A stretch of DNA of 64,000 bases from Bradyrhizobium amphicarpaeae (GTDB lineage Bacteria > Pseudomonadota > Alphaproteobacteria > Rhizobiales > Xanthobacteraceae). The stretch covers positions 6,912,001 to 6,976,000 of the forward strand of contig NZ_CP029426.2 of the NCBI RefSeq assembly GCF_002266435.3, read 5' to 3'. Position numbers and translations under genes: made by a program. Numbering within the stretch: position 1 is the first letter of the stretch; each line of letters starts with the position of its first letter. Under the pieces are notes generated by a model. That model was not told the DNA's origin. It saw only the letters and a program-made list of their open reading frames with translations, and made no database searches. Of the stretch, positions 1 to 8,400 are shown piece by piece.

Positions 1-378
1 GAGGGGCTTTCCGAAGCCGAAGCCGAACTGCTGACGCGGCATGCGCGCTACAATTGCCTCAGCCTCGTCTGCCGCACGCCGAAGGGAACATTCCCCTTCA
101 TCCTGCAACCGGTGCGCATCCGCCGCGGCTTCCTCGCGCCCCCTGCGATGAAGCTGATCTATTGCCGCAGTGCTGCGGAATACGCCCTCTGTGCAGGGCG
201 CATCGGCCGCCTGCTGCTGCGGCTCGGCAAGATCGCGGTGACGATCGATTCCAATGGGCCGATTCCCGGCCTGGTCGGTTTCTATACCGAGCGGCGCGGC
301 CGCAAATATTTCAAAGGACCGCACCGGCCGCAACTCGGTGATCTCACCGATACGGAACTGGTGCTGTACGGGCCGTAA
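1..378 (+). CDS. C-terminal part of an unidentified protein (5' end outside window)
   Basis: Frame 1 is open from the first base to a TAA at 376-378, giving the last 125 residues of a protein whose start lies upstream. The visible part is soluble and Arg/Gly-rich, with a hydrophobic stretch near LLLRLGKIAVTIDSNGPIPG and the ending DTELVLYGP. It resembles conserved hypothetical proteins of Bradyrhizobium, possibly of acyltransferase type, but I see no diagnostic motif and assign no function. About 200 bp without a gene separate it from the next reading frame. Confidence 0.6.
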   Translation, partial: EGLSEAEAELLTRHARYNCLSLVCRTPKGTFPFILQPVRIRRGFLAPPAMKLIYCRSAAEYALCAGRIGRLLLRLGKIAVTIDSNGPIPGLVGFYTERRGRKYFKGPHRPQLGDLTDTELVLYGP

Positions 379-578
379 CGAGGGCTGTCGGACCCAACTA
401 CCGCTGTGCCGCGCGATGGCGACCAACTCTTGCAGGCACCTCAGCAATTGGGACGGGATCCTCATCGCCGGTCACCCTCCGTAAACTACTGCGCTTAAGG
501 GAATTTTCCGGCCTCTTCGCTACACTCGGTGGTTGAATTAGGTTGCGTTAGGCCTATTGCCGAGATCCCGCCGAACCC

Positions 579-3446
579 ATGATGTCGACCCACGACAACG
601 AGCTTGGTGCACACCGCGAGCAAGGCCCGGAAGCCCTGGTCGCGCTGAGCCAGCTTGCGCTCGACCGCATGGAGCAGGGCGTCTGCGTCTACGACGCCGA
701 TAACCGGATCGTGCTGGTCAACCAACGCTATCTGTCGCTGTTCGACATGTCGGCCGACATCGTGCGGGTGGGCACGAGCTACCGCGAGGTGCTCGCGCAT
801 AGTGCGACGCGCGGCAATTTTGCCCAGGATCAGCTCGACACGCTGTATTCGTCCCGGATCGCGCAGATCGCAGGCGGAAAGCCGTTCCGCACCGAGCAGC
901 GGCTTGCGAGCGGCCTCGTCATGTCGCTCGAGATGAAGCCGCTTCCCGGCGGCGGCTGGATGACGATCTGCGACGATGTCACCCGCCTCGCCCGGCTCGA
1001 AAGCGAATTACGCGTGCAAACCGAGCGCAGCCAGCACGCGCTCGCCAACATGTCGCACGGCCTCATCATGTACGACGCCGACAGCCGCGTCGTCGTTTGC
1101 AACGAACGCTTCCTGAACCTCTACAATCTCGATTCCGACGTCGTGAAACCAGGCGTCCCGCATCGTGCGGTGCTCGACCATTGGGTCTCGCGCGGCAATC
1201 AGCCGGGCATGTCTGCCGACGAATTTCACGTCTCCAGGTTGGAGGACGTGCGCACCAGAAGGGCGAAATCCCTGCTGGTGATGCGTTACGACGGACGCAT
1301 GGTGCAGACGGTCTCCCGCTTCCTGCCCGACGGCGGCTGGGTCACCGTGCACGAGGACGTCACGGAGCGGTTGCAATACGAGGAAACGCTGAGGCAGCAG
1401 AATGTCATGCTCGATGCGGCGTTGGAGAACATGGCGCACGGGCTCGCCTTCTACGACAGCGACATGCGGCTGCGGATCTGCAACACCACCTATCGCAAAC
1501 TCTACCGGTTGTCGCCAGAGGAGACCAGGCCCGGCACGCACCTGGCCGAGCTGATCGAGCGTTCGATGGCGAACGGCGCGTTCTCTTCCGAATACAGCCC
1601 GCAGCAGCTGCTGGAAGCCGCCAGTGCCAGGATCGCCGATCGCGACGCCTCTCCGATGCGCCGACGGATGTCGGACGACACCGTGATTTCGGTCAGGTAC
1701 TGCGCTCTAGCGCAGGGCGGCTTCGTCGCCACCTACGAGGACATCACCGAGCGCGAACATGCGATCGGGGAACTGAGCGAGCAGTATCGCCGCTTCGACG
1801 CCGCACTGAACAACATGAGCCAGGGCCTGTGCATGCTCGATGCGAGCCTGCACGTCATCGTGTGCAATCGCCGCTACATCGAGATGTACGGCTTGTCGCC
1901 CGATATCGTGAAGCCCGGCGTCTCGATGCGCGAGATCATGGAGCACAGCTGCGAGCTCGGCATCCACCAGAACACCACAGCCGCGCGGCTCTATGCCGAT
2001 TACGTCGAGCGGCTGCGCGAGGGCGAGCATACGCTGCACCGGCATCTGAGCGACGGCCGCATCATCAAGCTCAATCACAAGCGGATGGAGCACGGCGGCT
2101 GGGTCGTCACCTACGAGGACGTCACCGAGCGCCACAAGGCCCAGGCGCGCGTTGCGCACATGGCGCAGCACGATTCGTTGACCGATCTGCCCAACCGCAC
2201 ATTGTTCCGCGAGAAGATGAGCGAGGGACTGAACCAGGTCGCGATCGCCGGCGGCGCGATGGCCGTGCTGTGCTTCGACCTCGACAATTTCAAGACCGTC
2301 AACGACCGCCTCGGCCACGCGGCCGGCGACCGCCTGCTGCGCTGGGTCGCGGCGCGGCTGAAGGAGAATGTCGGCGAGCACGACACCGTCGCGCGCCTCG
2401 GCGGCGACGAATTCGCCGTCCTGCAGCGCGGACCGCAGCCGCAATCGGCGGAGCGGCTGGCCAGAAGGGTGGTCGAGGTCATCGGTCATCCGCCGCCGCT
2501 GGAAAATCAGTCGATCCATGTCGGCGTCTCCATCGGCATCGCAATCGCACCCGACCACGGGCTCGATGCCGACGAGTTGATGAAATGCGCCGACCTCGCG
2601 CTGTACCAGGCCAAGGCCAAGGGCCGCGGCGCCTATCAGCTGTTCGAGCCCGAAATGGAGGAAGAGGCGCGCAGCCGGCACGCGCTGGAGCAGGATCTCC
2701 GCGGCGCGCTGGAAGCAGGCGAATTCCACCTGGTGTTCCAGCCGCAGGTGCGGCTCGATACATCGGAACTCACCGGATTCGAGGCGCTGCTGCGCTGGAA
2801 GCATCCCTCGCGCGGCTTCGTCTCGCCGGCCGAGTTCATTCCAATCGCGGAAGAGAACGGGCTGATCGTTCCGATCGGCGAATGGGTGCTGCGCTCCGCC
2901 TGCGCGACCGCCGTGTCATGGCCCGAGGTCACCGTCGCGGTGAACCTGTCGCCGGTGCAGTTCCGCTCGCGCGGGCTGGTGGCGATGGTGACGAGCGCGC
3001 TGGCCGAGGCCGGCCTGCCGCCGCAGCGGCTCGAGCTCGAGGTCACCGAAACGGCGCTGCTCGACGACAGCGAGGCCACGATCGAGATCCTGCATCAGCT
3101 GCGTGCGTTGGGAGTGCGCGTCAGCCTCGACGATTTCGGCGTCGGCTATTCCTCGTTGAGCTACCTGCGCAAGTTTCCATTCGACCGCATCAAGATCGAT
3201 CGCTCCTTCGTCGGCACGCTCGGCGAAAGCCCGGAGAGCGTTGCCATCGTCCGCACCATCGCGAGCCTCGGCTCCGTACTCGGCGTCGAGACGACGGCAG
3301 AGGGTGTGGAGACCGAGGAACAACTCGACTTCGTCCGCGAGTGCGGCTGCACCGCCGTGCAAGGCTATTATTTCGGCAGGCCATGTCCCGCATCCGAGGT
3401 TGGCCGCATCATCGAGACGCTGAGCACGGTCCGGCGCGTGGCGTAA
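579..3446 (+). CDS. Four-PAS GGDEF-EAL bifunctional cyclic-di-GMP protein
   Basis: A 955-residue cytoplasmic sensor enzyme predicted to make and/or degrade cyclic-di-GMP. Four consecutive PAS-like repeats occupy about residues 20-525. Each begins with an ALxNMxxGLxxYD-type stretch and ends with GGWVxxxEDVTER. The GGDEF domain (about 530-690) has an intact GGDEF signature near residue 608. The EAL domain (about 705-945) has FEALLRW near 735, DDFGVGYSSL near 851 and AEGVE near 910, so both active sites look intact. There are no membrane segments, so the PAS repeats probably sense a cytosolic ligand or redox state. The start could be either of two adjacent ATGs (579 or 582), and no good ribosome binding site precedes them. 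The gene stands alone. Whether synthesis or hydrolysis dominates cannot be read from sequence. Confidence 0.93.
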   Translation: MMSTHDNELGAHREQGPEALVALSQLALDRMEQGVCVYDADNRIVLVNQRYLSLFDMSADIVRVGTSYREVLAHSATRGNFAQDQLDTLYSSRIAQIAGGKPFRTEQRLASGLVMSLEMKPLPGGGWMTICDDVTRLARLESELRVQTERSQHALANMSHGLIMYDADSRVVVCNERFLNLYNLDSDVVKPGVPHRAVLDHWVSRGNQPGMSADEFHVSRLEDVRTRRAKSLLVMRYDGRMVQTVSRFLPDGGWVTVHEDVTERLQYEETLRQQNVMLDAALENMAHGLAFYDSDMRLRICNTTYRKLYRLSPEETRPGTHLAELIERSMANGAFSSEYSPQQLLEAASARIADRDASPMRRRMSDDTVISVRYCALAQGGFVATYEDITEREHAIGELSEQYRRFDAALNNMSQGLCMLDASLHVIVCNRRYIEMYGLSPDIVKPGVSMREIMEHSCELGIHQNTTAARLYADYVERLREGEHTLHRHLSDGRIIKLNHKRMEHGGWVVTYEDVTERHKAQARVAHMAQHDSLTDLPNRTLFREKMSEGLNQVAIAGGAMAVLCFDLDNFKTVNDRLGHAAGDRLLRWVAARLKENVGEHDTVARLGGDEFAVLQRGPQPQSAERLARRVVEVIGHPPPLENQSIHVGVSIGIAIAPDHGLDADELMKCADLALYQAKAKGRGAYQLFEPEMEEEARSRHALEQDLRGALEAGEFHLVFQPQVRLDTSELTGFEALLRWKHPSRGFVSPAEFIPIAEENGLIVPIGEWVLRSACATAVSWPEVTVAVNLSPVQFRSRGLVAMVTSALAEAGLPPQRLELEVTETALLDDSEATIEILHQLRALGVRVSLDDFGVGYSSLSYLRKFPFDRIKIDRSFVGTLGESPESVAIVRTIASLGSVLGVETTAEGVETEEQLDFVRECGCTAVQGYYFGRPCPASEVGRIIETLSTVRRVA

Positions 3447-3582
3447 CCGCTTTCTGCTCCCGCAAATTCCGCCTCTCGGCACAGGGCCCAACGACGAATT
3501 GTCGCCGAGCTGGGCTGCGGCCGCGCGGCGCGATCATTGGCGGCCTGAAGATTCCGCTCGGTCGTCGAGCTATGCGTATCGC

Positions 3583-3795
3583 GTGAAGCTCGACCGCGAC
3601 GATTTCGACATGAAAGGCCTCGCGAGCGAGCCTGATGACGCTGATGAGGCGAGCCATGCAGAAATCGCGGAAGTGCAGGAAAACGAGCGGGGGTGCCCGC
3701 TGGTGGGCATGGGTGCCCGCCCGTGGGCAGGGGTGCCCATCCTAGCGCGGGCACGGGTGGCCACACATACGCGGGCACCAGTAACGCCCCCTTAG
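3583..3795 (+). pseudogene. Remnant of a phage-like accessory protein (N-terminal fragment)
   Basis: From a GTG at 3583 the frame encodes an acidic start (KLDRDDFDMKGLASEPDDAD) that resembles the N-terminus of small phage-like helix-turn-helix proteins of Bradyrhizobium. After about 45 residues the sequence degenerates into a low-complexity stretch caused by iterated GGGTGCCC motifs, and then stops. It is followed at once by the frameshifted gene and the NusG paralog. I read it as the truncated first gene of that module. This is weak, based on remembered resemblance and position only. Confidence 0.25.
3694..3777. repeat. Iterated TGCCC / GGGCA inverted motifs
   Basis: TGCCC occurs at 3694, 3714 and 3734. 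Its complement GGGCA occurs at 3705, 3725, 3749 and 3773, so the two alternate at roughly 10-bp spacing. Neighbouring pairs can form small hairpins such as TGCCC-N6-GGGCA at 3694-3709 and 3714-3729, and TGGGCA-N4-TGCCCA at 3724-3739. The block lies just before the frameshifted phage-like gene. It could be an operator cluster or slippage-generated low-complexity DNA. Confidence 0.5.
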
Positions 3796-3813
3796 AACGA
3801 CCCCTTAAAACGA

Positions 3814-4472
3814 TTGAGAGAGACGCGAGCGCGCGCGAAGGATCGCAAGGATCGCTTCAAGGCCGAGTTCCGCAAGCGCTGGCCTACTGCTGCTGTCGAC
3901 GACCGCAGCCGGACCGACTACGCCGCCGAGGCGCTCACGGCCGAGGAGGAAAAAGCGGCGCTTGATGGGCTCGAACCGTTCCTCGAGGAGCTGAAGCGAC
4001 AAGGCCGCAAGACCGTGCCGTCGGGCTGGCGCTACCTCGAGGATAGGCGCTGGACCTTGCTGCGCAGCGCCGGCGAAGGCTCTGCGGAGGTTGGCGCAAA
4101 TCATCTGCGATCGAGGGCTCGGAGGCGGGCAGGGCCGTGCTTGCGCTGTACGCCGTCGCCAAGGTGCGGCCTTTCGTCAACCGCGGCCAGGTGATCTATC
4201 CGGGGACGGTCACGCCGCAGCTGCTCGCCTTCGCGAGCTGCGCCGAAAGAGCGGAATGGCAATGGACCTCTGATCGCCGACAGATCGCGGCCTCGCAGGA
4301 GTTTCTCGGCGCGCACGTGTTCGGCGCGCGCGCCCCGCTGCTCGAGCAGCGCGGCGAAGAGACCGGCTTCTTCGCACCACACGACTGGCCTCCGCGTGTT
4401 GATGGCACATGGTCGGCGGCCGTCGAGCAGCAAGCATCACCGGAAGCATCACAGGCAGGGGGAGACGAATGA
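3814..4472 (+). pseudogene. Frameshifted phage-like protein gene upstream of the NusG paralog
   Basis: Two overlapping frames appear to be halves of one gene. The first (TTG at 3814) encodes a charged helical segment with EEEKAALDGLEPFLEELKRQ followed by PSGWRYLEDRRWTLL. The second, readable from about 4100 to 4472, continues with EAGRAVLALYAVAKVRPF and ends with FFAPHDWPPRVDG. Similar ordered segments occur together in phage-like proteins of Bradyrhizobium, so a frameshift in about 4060-4125 is likely. The start is also weak, since there is only a TTG without a clear ribosome binding site. Its stop codon (4470-4472) overlaps the ATG of the NusG paralog. A sequencing error is an alternative to real decay. 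Confidence 0.45.
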
Positions 4473-5068
4473 ACATGCGAGTGCAGCAGTCGAAAATGCT
4501 GTTGGCAGAGCCCGTGCCGTCGTGCTGGTATCTGCTCGACGTCTATCCGGGGCGTGAGCGCGACGTCATGCGCTGGTTTGGGTACTATGGCCTGTCGGGG
4601 TGGTATCCGGCCGAAATCAGCTATGTGAGGCGCCGCGGCGGCGAACTTGCGCGCAAGCCTCATCTCGGCCGGCGCGTGGTCAAGCCGTTGGTGCCTGGAC
4701 TGATCTTTGTCTCCGACGTCGATGCATCCGGCACGAAGGATCAACTGATGCTGTCGATCCCGATGGTCGACGGTTTCCATCGCATTGGCGATTGCTGGGC
4801 GCGGATGTCTCCTGCCGACATGGCGCCGCTGCGGGACATCGAAGCGTATCTCAACACGCCACGTTCTCTTCGCAGACAGAGAGGCAAGCTGAGGATTGGC
4901 GAACTCGTGCGCGTCGTCGACGGTCCGTTCTCTGCCTTCGTTGGTCGCCTAGAGCGGCTTGACTCGAAAGGCCGACTCACGGTCTTTCTTGACGCGTTCA
5001 AGCGCGGCGTCTCGGTCCAGATGAACGAGACGCAGATCGAACCGATCACCAGTACGCCACGCGGCTGA
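4469..5068 (+). CDS. NusG-family transcription antitermination protein (paralog)
   Basis: A 199-residue protein of the NusG/RfaH family. Such proteins bind the RNA polymerase clamp and affect pausing and termination of specific operons. The N-terminal NGN-like part (about 15-120) includes SCWYLLDVYPGRERDVMRW and LVPGLIFVSD. The C-terminal KOW-like part (about 135-190) includes LRIGELVRVVDGPFSAFVG. I chose the ATG at 4469 because AGGGGGAG lies just upstream and the ATGA overlap couples it to the preceding frame; an in-frame ATG at 4409 is less likely. It sits after a decayed phage-like gene rather than in a ribosomal-protein operon, so it is a specialised paralog, not the housekeeping NusG. 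Its target is unknown. Confidence 0.85.
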   Translation: MNMRVQQSKMLLAEPVPSCWYLLDVYPGRERDVMRWFGYYGLSGWYPAEISYVRRRGGELARKPHLGRRVVKPLVPGLIFVSDVDASGTKDQLMLSIPMVDGFHRIGDCWARMSPADMAPLRDIEAYLNTPRSLRRQRGKLRIGELVRVVDGPFSAFVGRLERLDSKGRLTVFLDAFKRGVSVQMNETQIEPITSTPRG

Positions 5069-5174
5069 GGTCGTTCGATGTCAGGGAAAAGCCTGATGCG
5101 CAGCGCCTGATTTCAGATAGACGCGCGAAGCGTGAGAAACGGCAAACATCTTTCCAGGTTGTTTAGACGAAAGG

Positions 5175-6044
5175 TTAGTTTGCCCTTTGCGTTGGCTTGA
5201 TGCGAAAAAGTATGTCTTGGACGCTCGCGAACGCGAGACCAGTTATACCTCCAACGGCTAACGCCATGGCCGGGGACTTTTTTGCAAAATCATTCAGGAG
5301 AAGGCTGCCGAGTCCCACTTGTACTGCGTCAAAGGCGAGCAGAAATGCAAAGATAAATGCTATGACCACCGTGATTAGCAATCGCTGACCCGGCCGCCAG
5401 CGGCTGGGATCTAGTACTAGGAGTTGGTCATAGGTCAAACCTGATTGCATTCGGAGCGCGAATTCACCCCAAACACAAAATGCTGCTCCCGCGGGGATCC
5501 AACAGGCTGCGATGACCCAAACTAAGGTCGGGTCAAAAGTTCCTCCGGCAGCTGGCTTGCTCAGCAACCCAAAAGCTCCGGTATGATAGATGAGCGCGCC
5601 CAGCAAAAGCGGTGTCACGCCAAAACAGACTAGCAGTACCGTGTATTGCTTTAGCAAACGCGTTCGTACGGGATGTGCATAGTCCACGATGGCGTCTCGG
5701 ACTTCGGCAAGATTGGCCTTGCCATCGGCGATGCTCCAGGCTGGTCCTCTAAAGCCTCTGTCTGCCGCCTGATGCAGAAGATCAAAGACCGCTTTCCGAG
5801 TTGGGAGGTCATCCTCGAGAAGTACCGAAGCGACCCTTGCGGTCTTTTCGTAGTCCTGTCGCATCAGCAACAATTCTTCTGGCACCTCGGGTGCTCCGGT
5901 GGGTGCAACGAAAACCAGTCGTCGGGGATCTTCGGTCGAAGGAGATATTTCGATCGAGCGATAATAGACTGGCCTGGGTGCAGACACAGCTTTGGCGGGT
6001 TCAGCCGGCTTGACGGAATCCTGAGCGGGAGGGTCTTGATCCAT
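5175..6044 (-). CDS. Unidentified four-helix membrane protein, partner of the trypco2-like gene
   Basis: A 289-residue protein of no family I recognise. Residues 1-130 are soluble: a Pro/Ala-rich start, then PVYYRSIEISPSTEDPRRLV and a charged helical part. Four hydrophobic helices follow, at about 133-158, 175-200, 226-254 and 264-283. The loop between helices 2 and 3 contains LTYDQLLVLDPSRWRPGQR. The ATG is preceded by GAGG at good spacing. It lies 72 bp downstream of the trypco2-like gene on the same strand, suggesting one operon. Base composition is visibly less GC-rich than the neighbours, consistent with horizontal transfer. The layout (soluble sensor-like domain plus membrane helices) would suit a membrane-acting effector, but that is inference. 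Confidence 0.75.
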   Translation of the reverse strand: MDQDPPAQDSVKPAEPAKAVSAPRPVYYRSIEISPSTEDPRRLVFVAPTGAPEVPEELLLMRQDYEKTARVASVLLEDDLPTRKAVFDLLHQAADRGFRGPAWSIADGKANLAEVRDAIVDYAHPVRTRLLKQYTVLLVCFGVTPLLLGALIYHTGAFGLLSKPAAGGTFDPTLVWVIAACWIPAGAAFCVWGEFALRMQSGLTYDQLLVLDPSRWRPGQRLLITVVIAFIFAFLLAFDAVQVGLGSLLLNDFAKKSPAMALAVGGITGLAFASVQDILFRIKPTQRAN

Positions 6045-6116
6045 TTAATGCCTCGTTCTGGCCGACCACGTTGAGTGGAGGGGAACGCAAGTTAGCAATC
6101 TCGATGAGAAATACGT

Positions 6117-6458
6117 CTACGGTCGTGTCGGCGGCGAAGGTGGAATGTAATCCTCATTTTTCGACAACCACACCTCGCTTGGGGCGTCGAAGTGAGCATC
6201 GAATCCTGCTTTGTCTAATGGTTCCACCGGAGCTACAGAGAACTCGCCCGAGGAGCGCAGATGAAGTTTGATCTTGTGAATATCGTTGCCATGCGCTGCG
6301 ACAACCCAAACGGAATGTCCGGCAGCGTCTTCCTCTAGAGCGATAGTCAATTCCACTTCGACATCCGAGACTGAATATCCTAATTCATCAGATGAACGTT
6401 CCTCGTTCCGCAATCCCTGGATCAGTTGCTCAATTGCTTCTTTGACAGTCAGCGGCAT
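6117..6458 (-). CDS. Trypco2-like small protein (trypsin-co-occurring domain 2)
   Basis: A 113-residue protein. Its first 70 residues fit the pattern of the trypco2 domain: an N-terminal helix (KEAIEQLIQGLRNEE), a strand VSDVEVELTIALEEDAAGHS, then WVVAAHG and KIKLHLRSSGEF. Trypco domains were described by comparative genomics as small components of bacterial conflict or signalling systems, often beside trypsin-like proteases. No trypsin-like gene is next to this one; the neighbour is the membrane protein at 5175-6044. The ATG at 6458 is preceded by GGGAGG seven bases upstream, which is better than the in-frame TTG at 6476. The C-terminus (about 75-113) is Pro-rich and unassigned. The family assignment is by remembered pattern and needs a profile search. 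Confidence 0.6.
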   Translation of the reverse strand: MPLTVKEAIEQLIQGLRNEERSSDELGYSVSDVEVELTIALEEDAAGHSVWVVAAHGNDIHKIKLHLRSSGEFSVAPVEPLDKAGFDAHFDAPSEVWLSKNEDYIPPSPPTRP

Positions 6459-6745
6459 AGTCGCCTCCCGGTTCAAAATGCGCTAAAGGTGCATCATTTT
6501 ATTACAAGTTGCAATCGCAGTTTATGTACCACTCGTGCTGCAACCTTTTTGTCCTGCGGCCTCGAATTGTTTGTAAGTTGTCTCGGGATTTGCGCCCCTT
6601 CGTAACTCGCCATCGTCCGCTCGGACGCAAACGAGCATGTGCCGCCACTGCCGGGATTGCAGCACCGCCCGGCGCCGACGGCCCGCGCAATGCGCTTTTC
6701 TTCTCGCTCGATTTCAGGAACAATCGCCTCGCAAGAACGAGAAAA

Positions 6746-6767
6746 GGCGGCCCGCAAAGAGGCCGCC
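6746..6767 (+). promoter_or_regulatory. GC-rich hairpin in the leader of the TctC-type gene
   Basis: GGCGGCC (6746-6752) and GGCCGCC (6761-6767) form a perfect 7-bp stem with an 8-base loop. It ends 17 bases before the ATG at 6785 and just before the GAGGGAGG ribosome binding site. The about 290-bp gap upstream (6477-6745) holds no convincing gene. The hairpin could modulate translation or be a remnant terminator. Confidence 0.4.
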
Positions 6768-6784
6768 GCGAGGGAGGGGTTTCG

Positions 6785-7762
6785 ATGCCGCAATACGGGC
6801 TGAAGACGATCGTATTTGCCGCGATGCATGCCGTCATGGGCGCATTGCTCTCGACTGCCGCCAGTGCGCAGGACTATCCGAGCAAACCGATCACGCTGAT
6901 CGTGCCGTGGCCGGCCGGCGGGTCGACCGATATATCGATGCGCGCCATCGCCGACAGCGCCTCGAAGGTGCTGGGGCAGCCGATCGTGATCGACAACAAA
7001 GCCGGTGGCGGCGGCACGGTGGGACCTGCGACCATGGCAGCCGCCGCGAAACCGGACGGCTACACCATCGCACAGATACCGATCACCGTGTTCCGCCTGC
7101 CCTTGATGCAGGACGTGTCGTGGGATCCTGCCAAGGATTTCACCTACATCATCCATCTCACCGGCTACACCTTCGGTGTGACCACCAGCGCGGAATCGCA
7201 GTTCAAGAGCTGGAAGGACGTGGTGGAGTTCGCGAAGGCGAATCCAGGCAAGGTGACCTATGCCACGCCGGGCGCCGGCACCTCGCTGCATATCGGCATG
7301 GAGCAGATCGCCGCGATGTCCGGCATCAAGCTGACGCAAGTCCCTTTCAAGGGCGGCGCGGAGACCAACGCTGCGGTGCTGGGACAGCACACGATGCTTC
7401 AGGCGGATTCCACGGGATGGCGGCCGCTGGTCGATGCCGGCAAGCTGCGGCTGTTGATGGTGTGGACCGGCGCGCGCTCGCCGAACTATCCCGACGCGCC
7501 GACGCTGAAGGAGCTCGGCTATCCCATGGTCTATGACTCCCCGTTCGGCATCGCCGGCCCGAAGGGGCTCGATCCGAAGATCGTCGCCAGGCTGCACGAT
7601 GCTTTCAAGAAGGCGGTCGAGGACCCGGCGGTTGTCGCGACACTCGCCAAATACGACATGGTGCCGAACTACAAGAACACCGAGGACTACAAGAAGTTCG
7701 TCGTCGAGGTGACAGCGTCCGAACGCAAGGTGATCGAGACGCTCGGGCTGGCGAAGAAGTAA
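6785..7762 (+). CDS. Tripartite tricarboxylate transporter substrate-binding protein (TctC/Bug family)
   Basis: A 325-residue periplasmic binding protein of the TctC/Bug family, which captures carboxylates for the TTT uptake system. A Sec signal peptide ends near ALLSTAASAQDYPSK. Family marks follow: ITLIVPWPAGGSTDISMRAI, then NKAGGGGTVGP. The C-terminus contains the usual GIAGPKGLDPKIVARLHDAF stretch. The ATG at 6785 has GAGGGAGG upstream and gives a normal family length; longer in-frame starts add non-homologous sequence. Genes for the small (TctB) and large (TctA) membrane subunits follow on the same strand, making a complete transporter set. Substrate cannot be told from sequence. A palindromic repeat lies between this gene and tctB. 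Confidence 0.93.
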   Translation: MPQYGLKTIVFAAMHAVMGALLSTAASAQDYPSKPITLIVPWPAGGSTDISMRAIADSASKVLGQPIVIDNKAGGGGTVGPATMAAAAKPDGYTIAQIPITVFRLPLMQDVSWDPAKDFTYIIHLTGYTFGVTTSAESQFKSWKDVVEFAKANPGKVTYATPGAGTSLHIGMEQIAAMSGIKLTQVPFKGGAETNAAVLGQHTMLQADSTGWRPLVDAGKLRLLMVWTGARSPNYPDAPTLKELGYPMVYDSPFGIAGPKGLDPKIVARLHDAFKKAVEDPAVVATLAKYDMVPNYKNTEDYKKFVVEVTASERKVIETLGLAKK

Positions 7763-7775
7763 AGCCGAGCTGCTT

Positions 7776-7901
7776 GTGTCCCGGACGCGCTGCAGCGTGC
7801 AACGCTGCTGCGCAGAGCCGGGACCCATCTTCTTCGGCCGCACTGATGGGCTCCGGCTCTGCAGCGCACCGCTTCGCGCTGCGCCGCGTCCGGAGCACGA
7901 G
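7776..7901. repeat. Palindromic intergenic repeat, family A (copy 1)
   Basis: About 125 bp bounded by GTGTCCCGGACGC on the left and GCGTCCGGAGCAC on the right. The interior is rich in CTGCGCAGAGCCGGG-type sequence. Close relatives occur at 31156-31273 and 61859-61987. It sits inside the tctC-tctB gap, so it would be transcribed as a structured spacer within the operon. Confidence 0.8.
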
Positions 7902-7910
7902 AGAGAATCG

Positions 7911-8396
7911 ATGAACGATCAAACCAACGTCAAACTCCGGCTCAGCAACTCCGAACTCTGGGGCGGGCTGATCGGGCTCGCGCTTGGCGGCTTCGTAATC
8001 TGGTCCGGCATGAAGCTCAAGCTCGGCACCATCAACGATCCCGGCTCCGGTTACGTGCTGTTCTACACGGGCATCCTGATGTGCGTGTTCGCAGGCACCA
8101 TCATCGTCTCGGCGGTGACCGAGGGCGCGCCGACGCTGGCCTCGCGCTGGGAGAATGTTCGCTGGAGCAAGCCGCTGCTGCTGATCGCCTGTCTGGTGGC
8201 ATTCTCCGTCGCGCTGGAGCCGCTTGGCTTTCTGCTGTCGTCGATCCCGTTGATGCTGCTGCTGTTGCGGCTGATCGATCCCGTGCGCTGGACGCTGGCG
8301 ATTCCGATCGCCGTGCTGGCGCCGACAGGCATGTGGTGGGTGCTCAAGCGGCTGCTGTTGATCCAGCTGCCCTCAGGCCTGTTCGGGATCGGTTGA
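7911..8396 (+). CDS. Tripartite tricarboxylate transporter small membrane subunit (TctB family)
   Basis: A 161-residue membrane protein with four predicted helices (about 18-36, 48-66, 85-118 with a break, 123-145). This is the usual size and topology of TctB. A soluble start (MNDQTNVKLRLSNSELWGG) precedes the first helix. The family's early GSGYVLFYTGILM stretch follows helix 1. It lies 4 bp upstream of the large subunit gene and downstream of the binding protein gene, so the three probably act together as one sodium- or proton-coupled carboxylate importer. The ATG is preceded by GAGAGA. Confidence 0.88.
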   Translation: MNDQTNVKLRLSNSELWGGLIGLALGGFVIWSGMKLKLGTINDPGSGYVLFYTGILMCVFAGTIIVSAVTEGAPTLASRWENVRWSKPLLLIACLVAFSVALEPLGFLLSSIPLMLLLLRLIDPVRWTLAIPIAVLAPTGMWWVLKRLLLIQLPSGLFGIG

Positions 8397-8400
8397 ACGC

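Noticed and set aside
1097..3586. 829-residue frame on the plus strand inside the GGDEF-EAL gene
   Set aside because: It lies in a second frame of a gene with clear PAS, GGDEF and EAL motifs, is Arg-rich, and has no motif of its own.
4137..4472. Independent gene starting at GTG 4137
   Set aside because: Its first residues continue a pattern that begins in the other frame upstream, so it is better read as the second half of a frameshifted gene.
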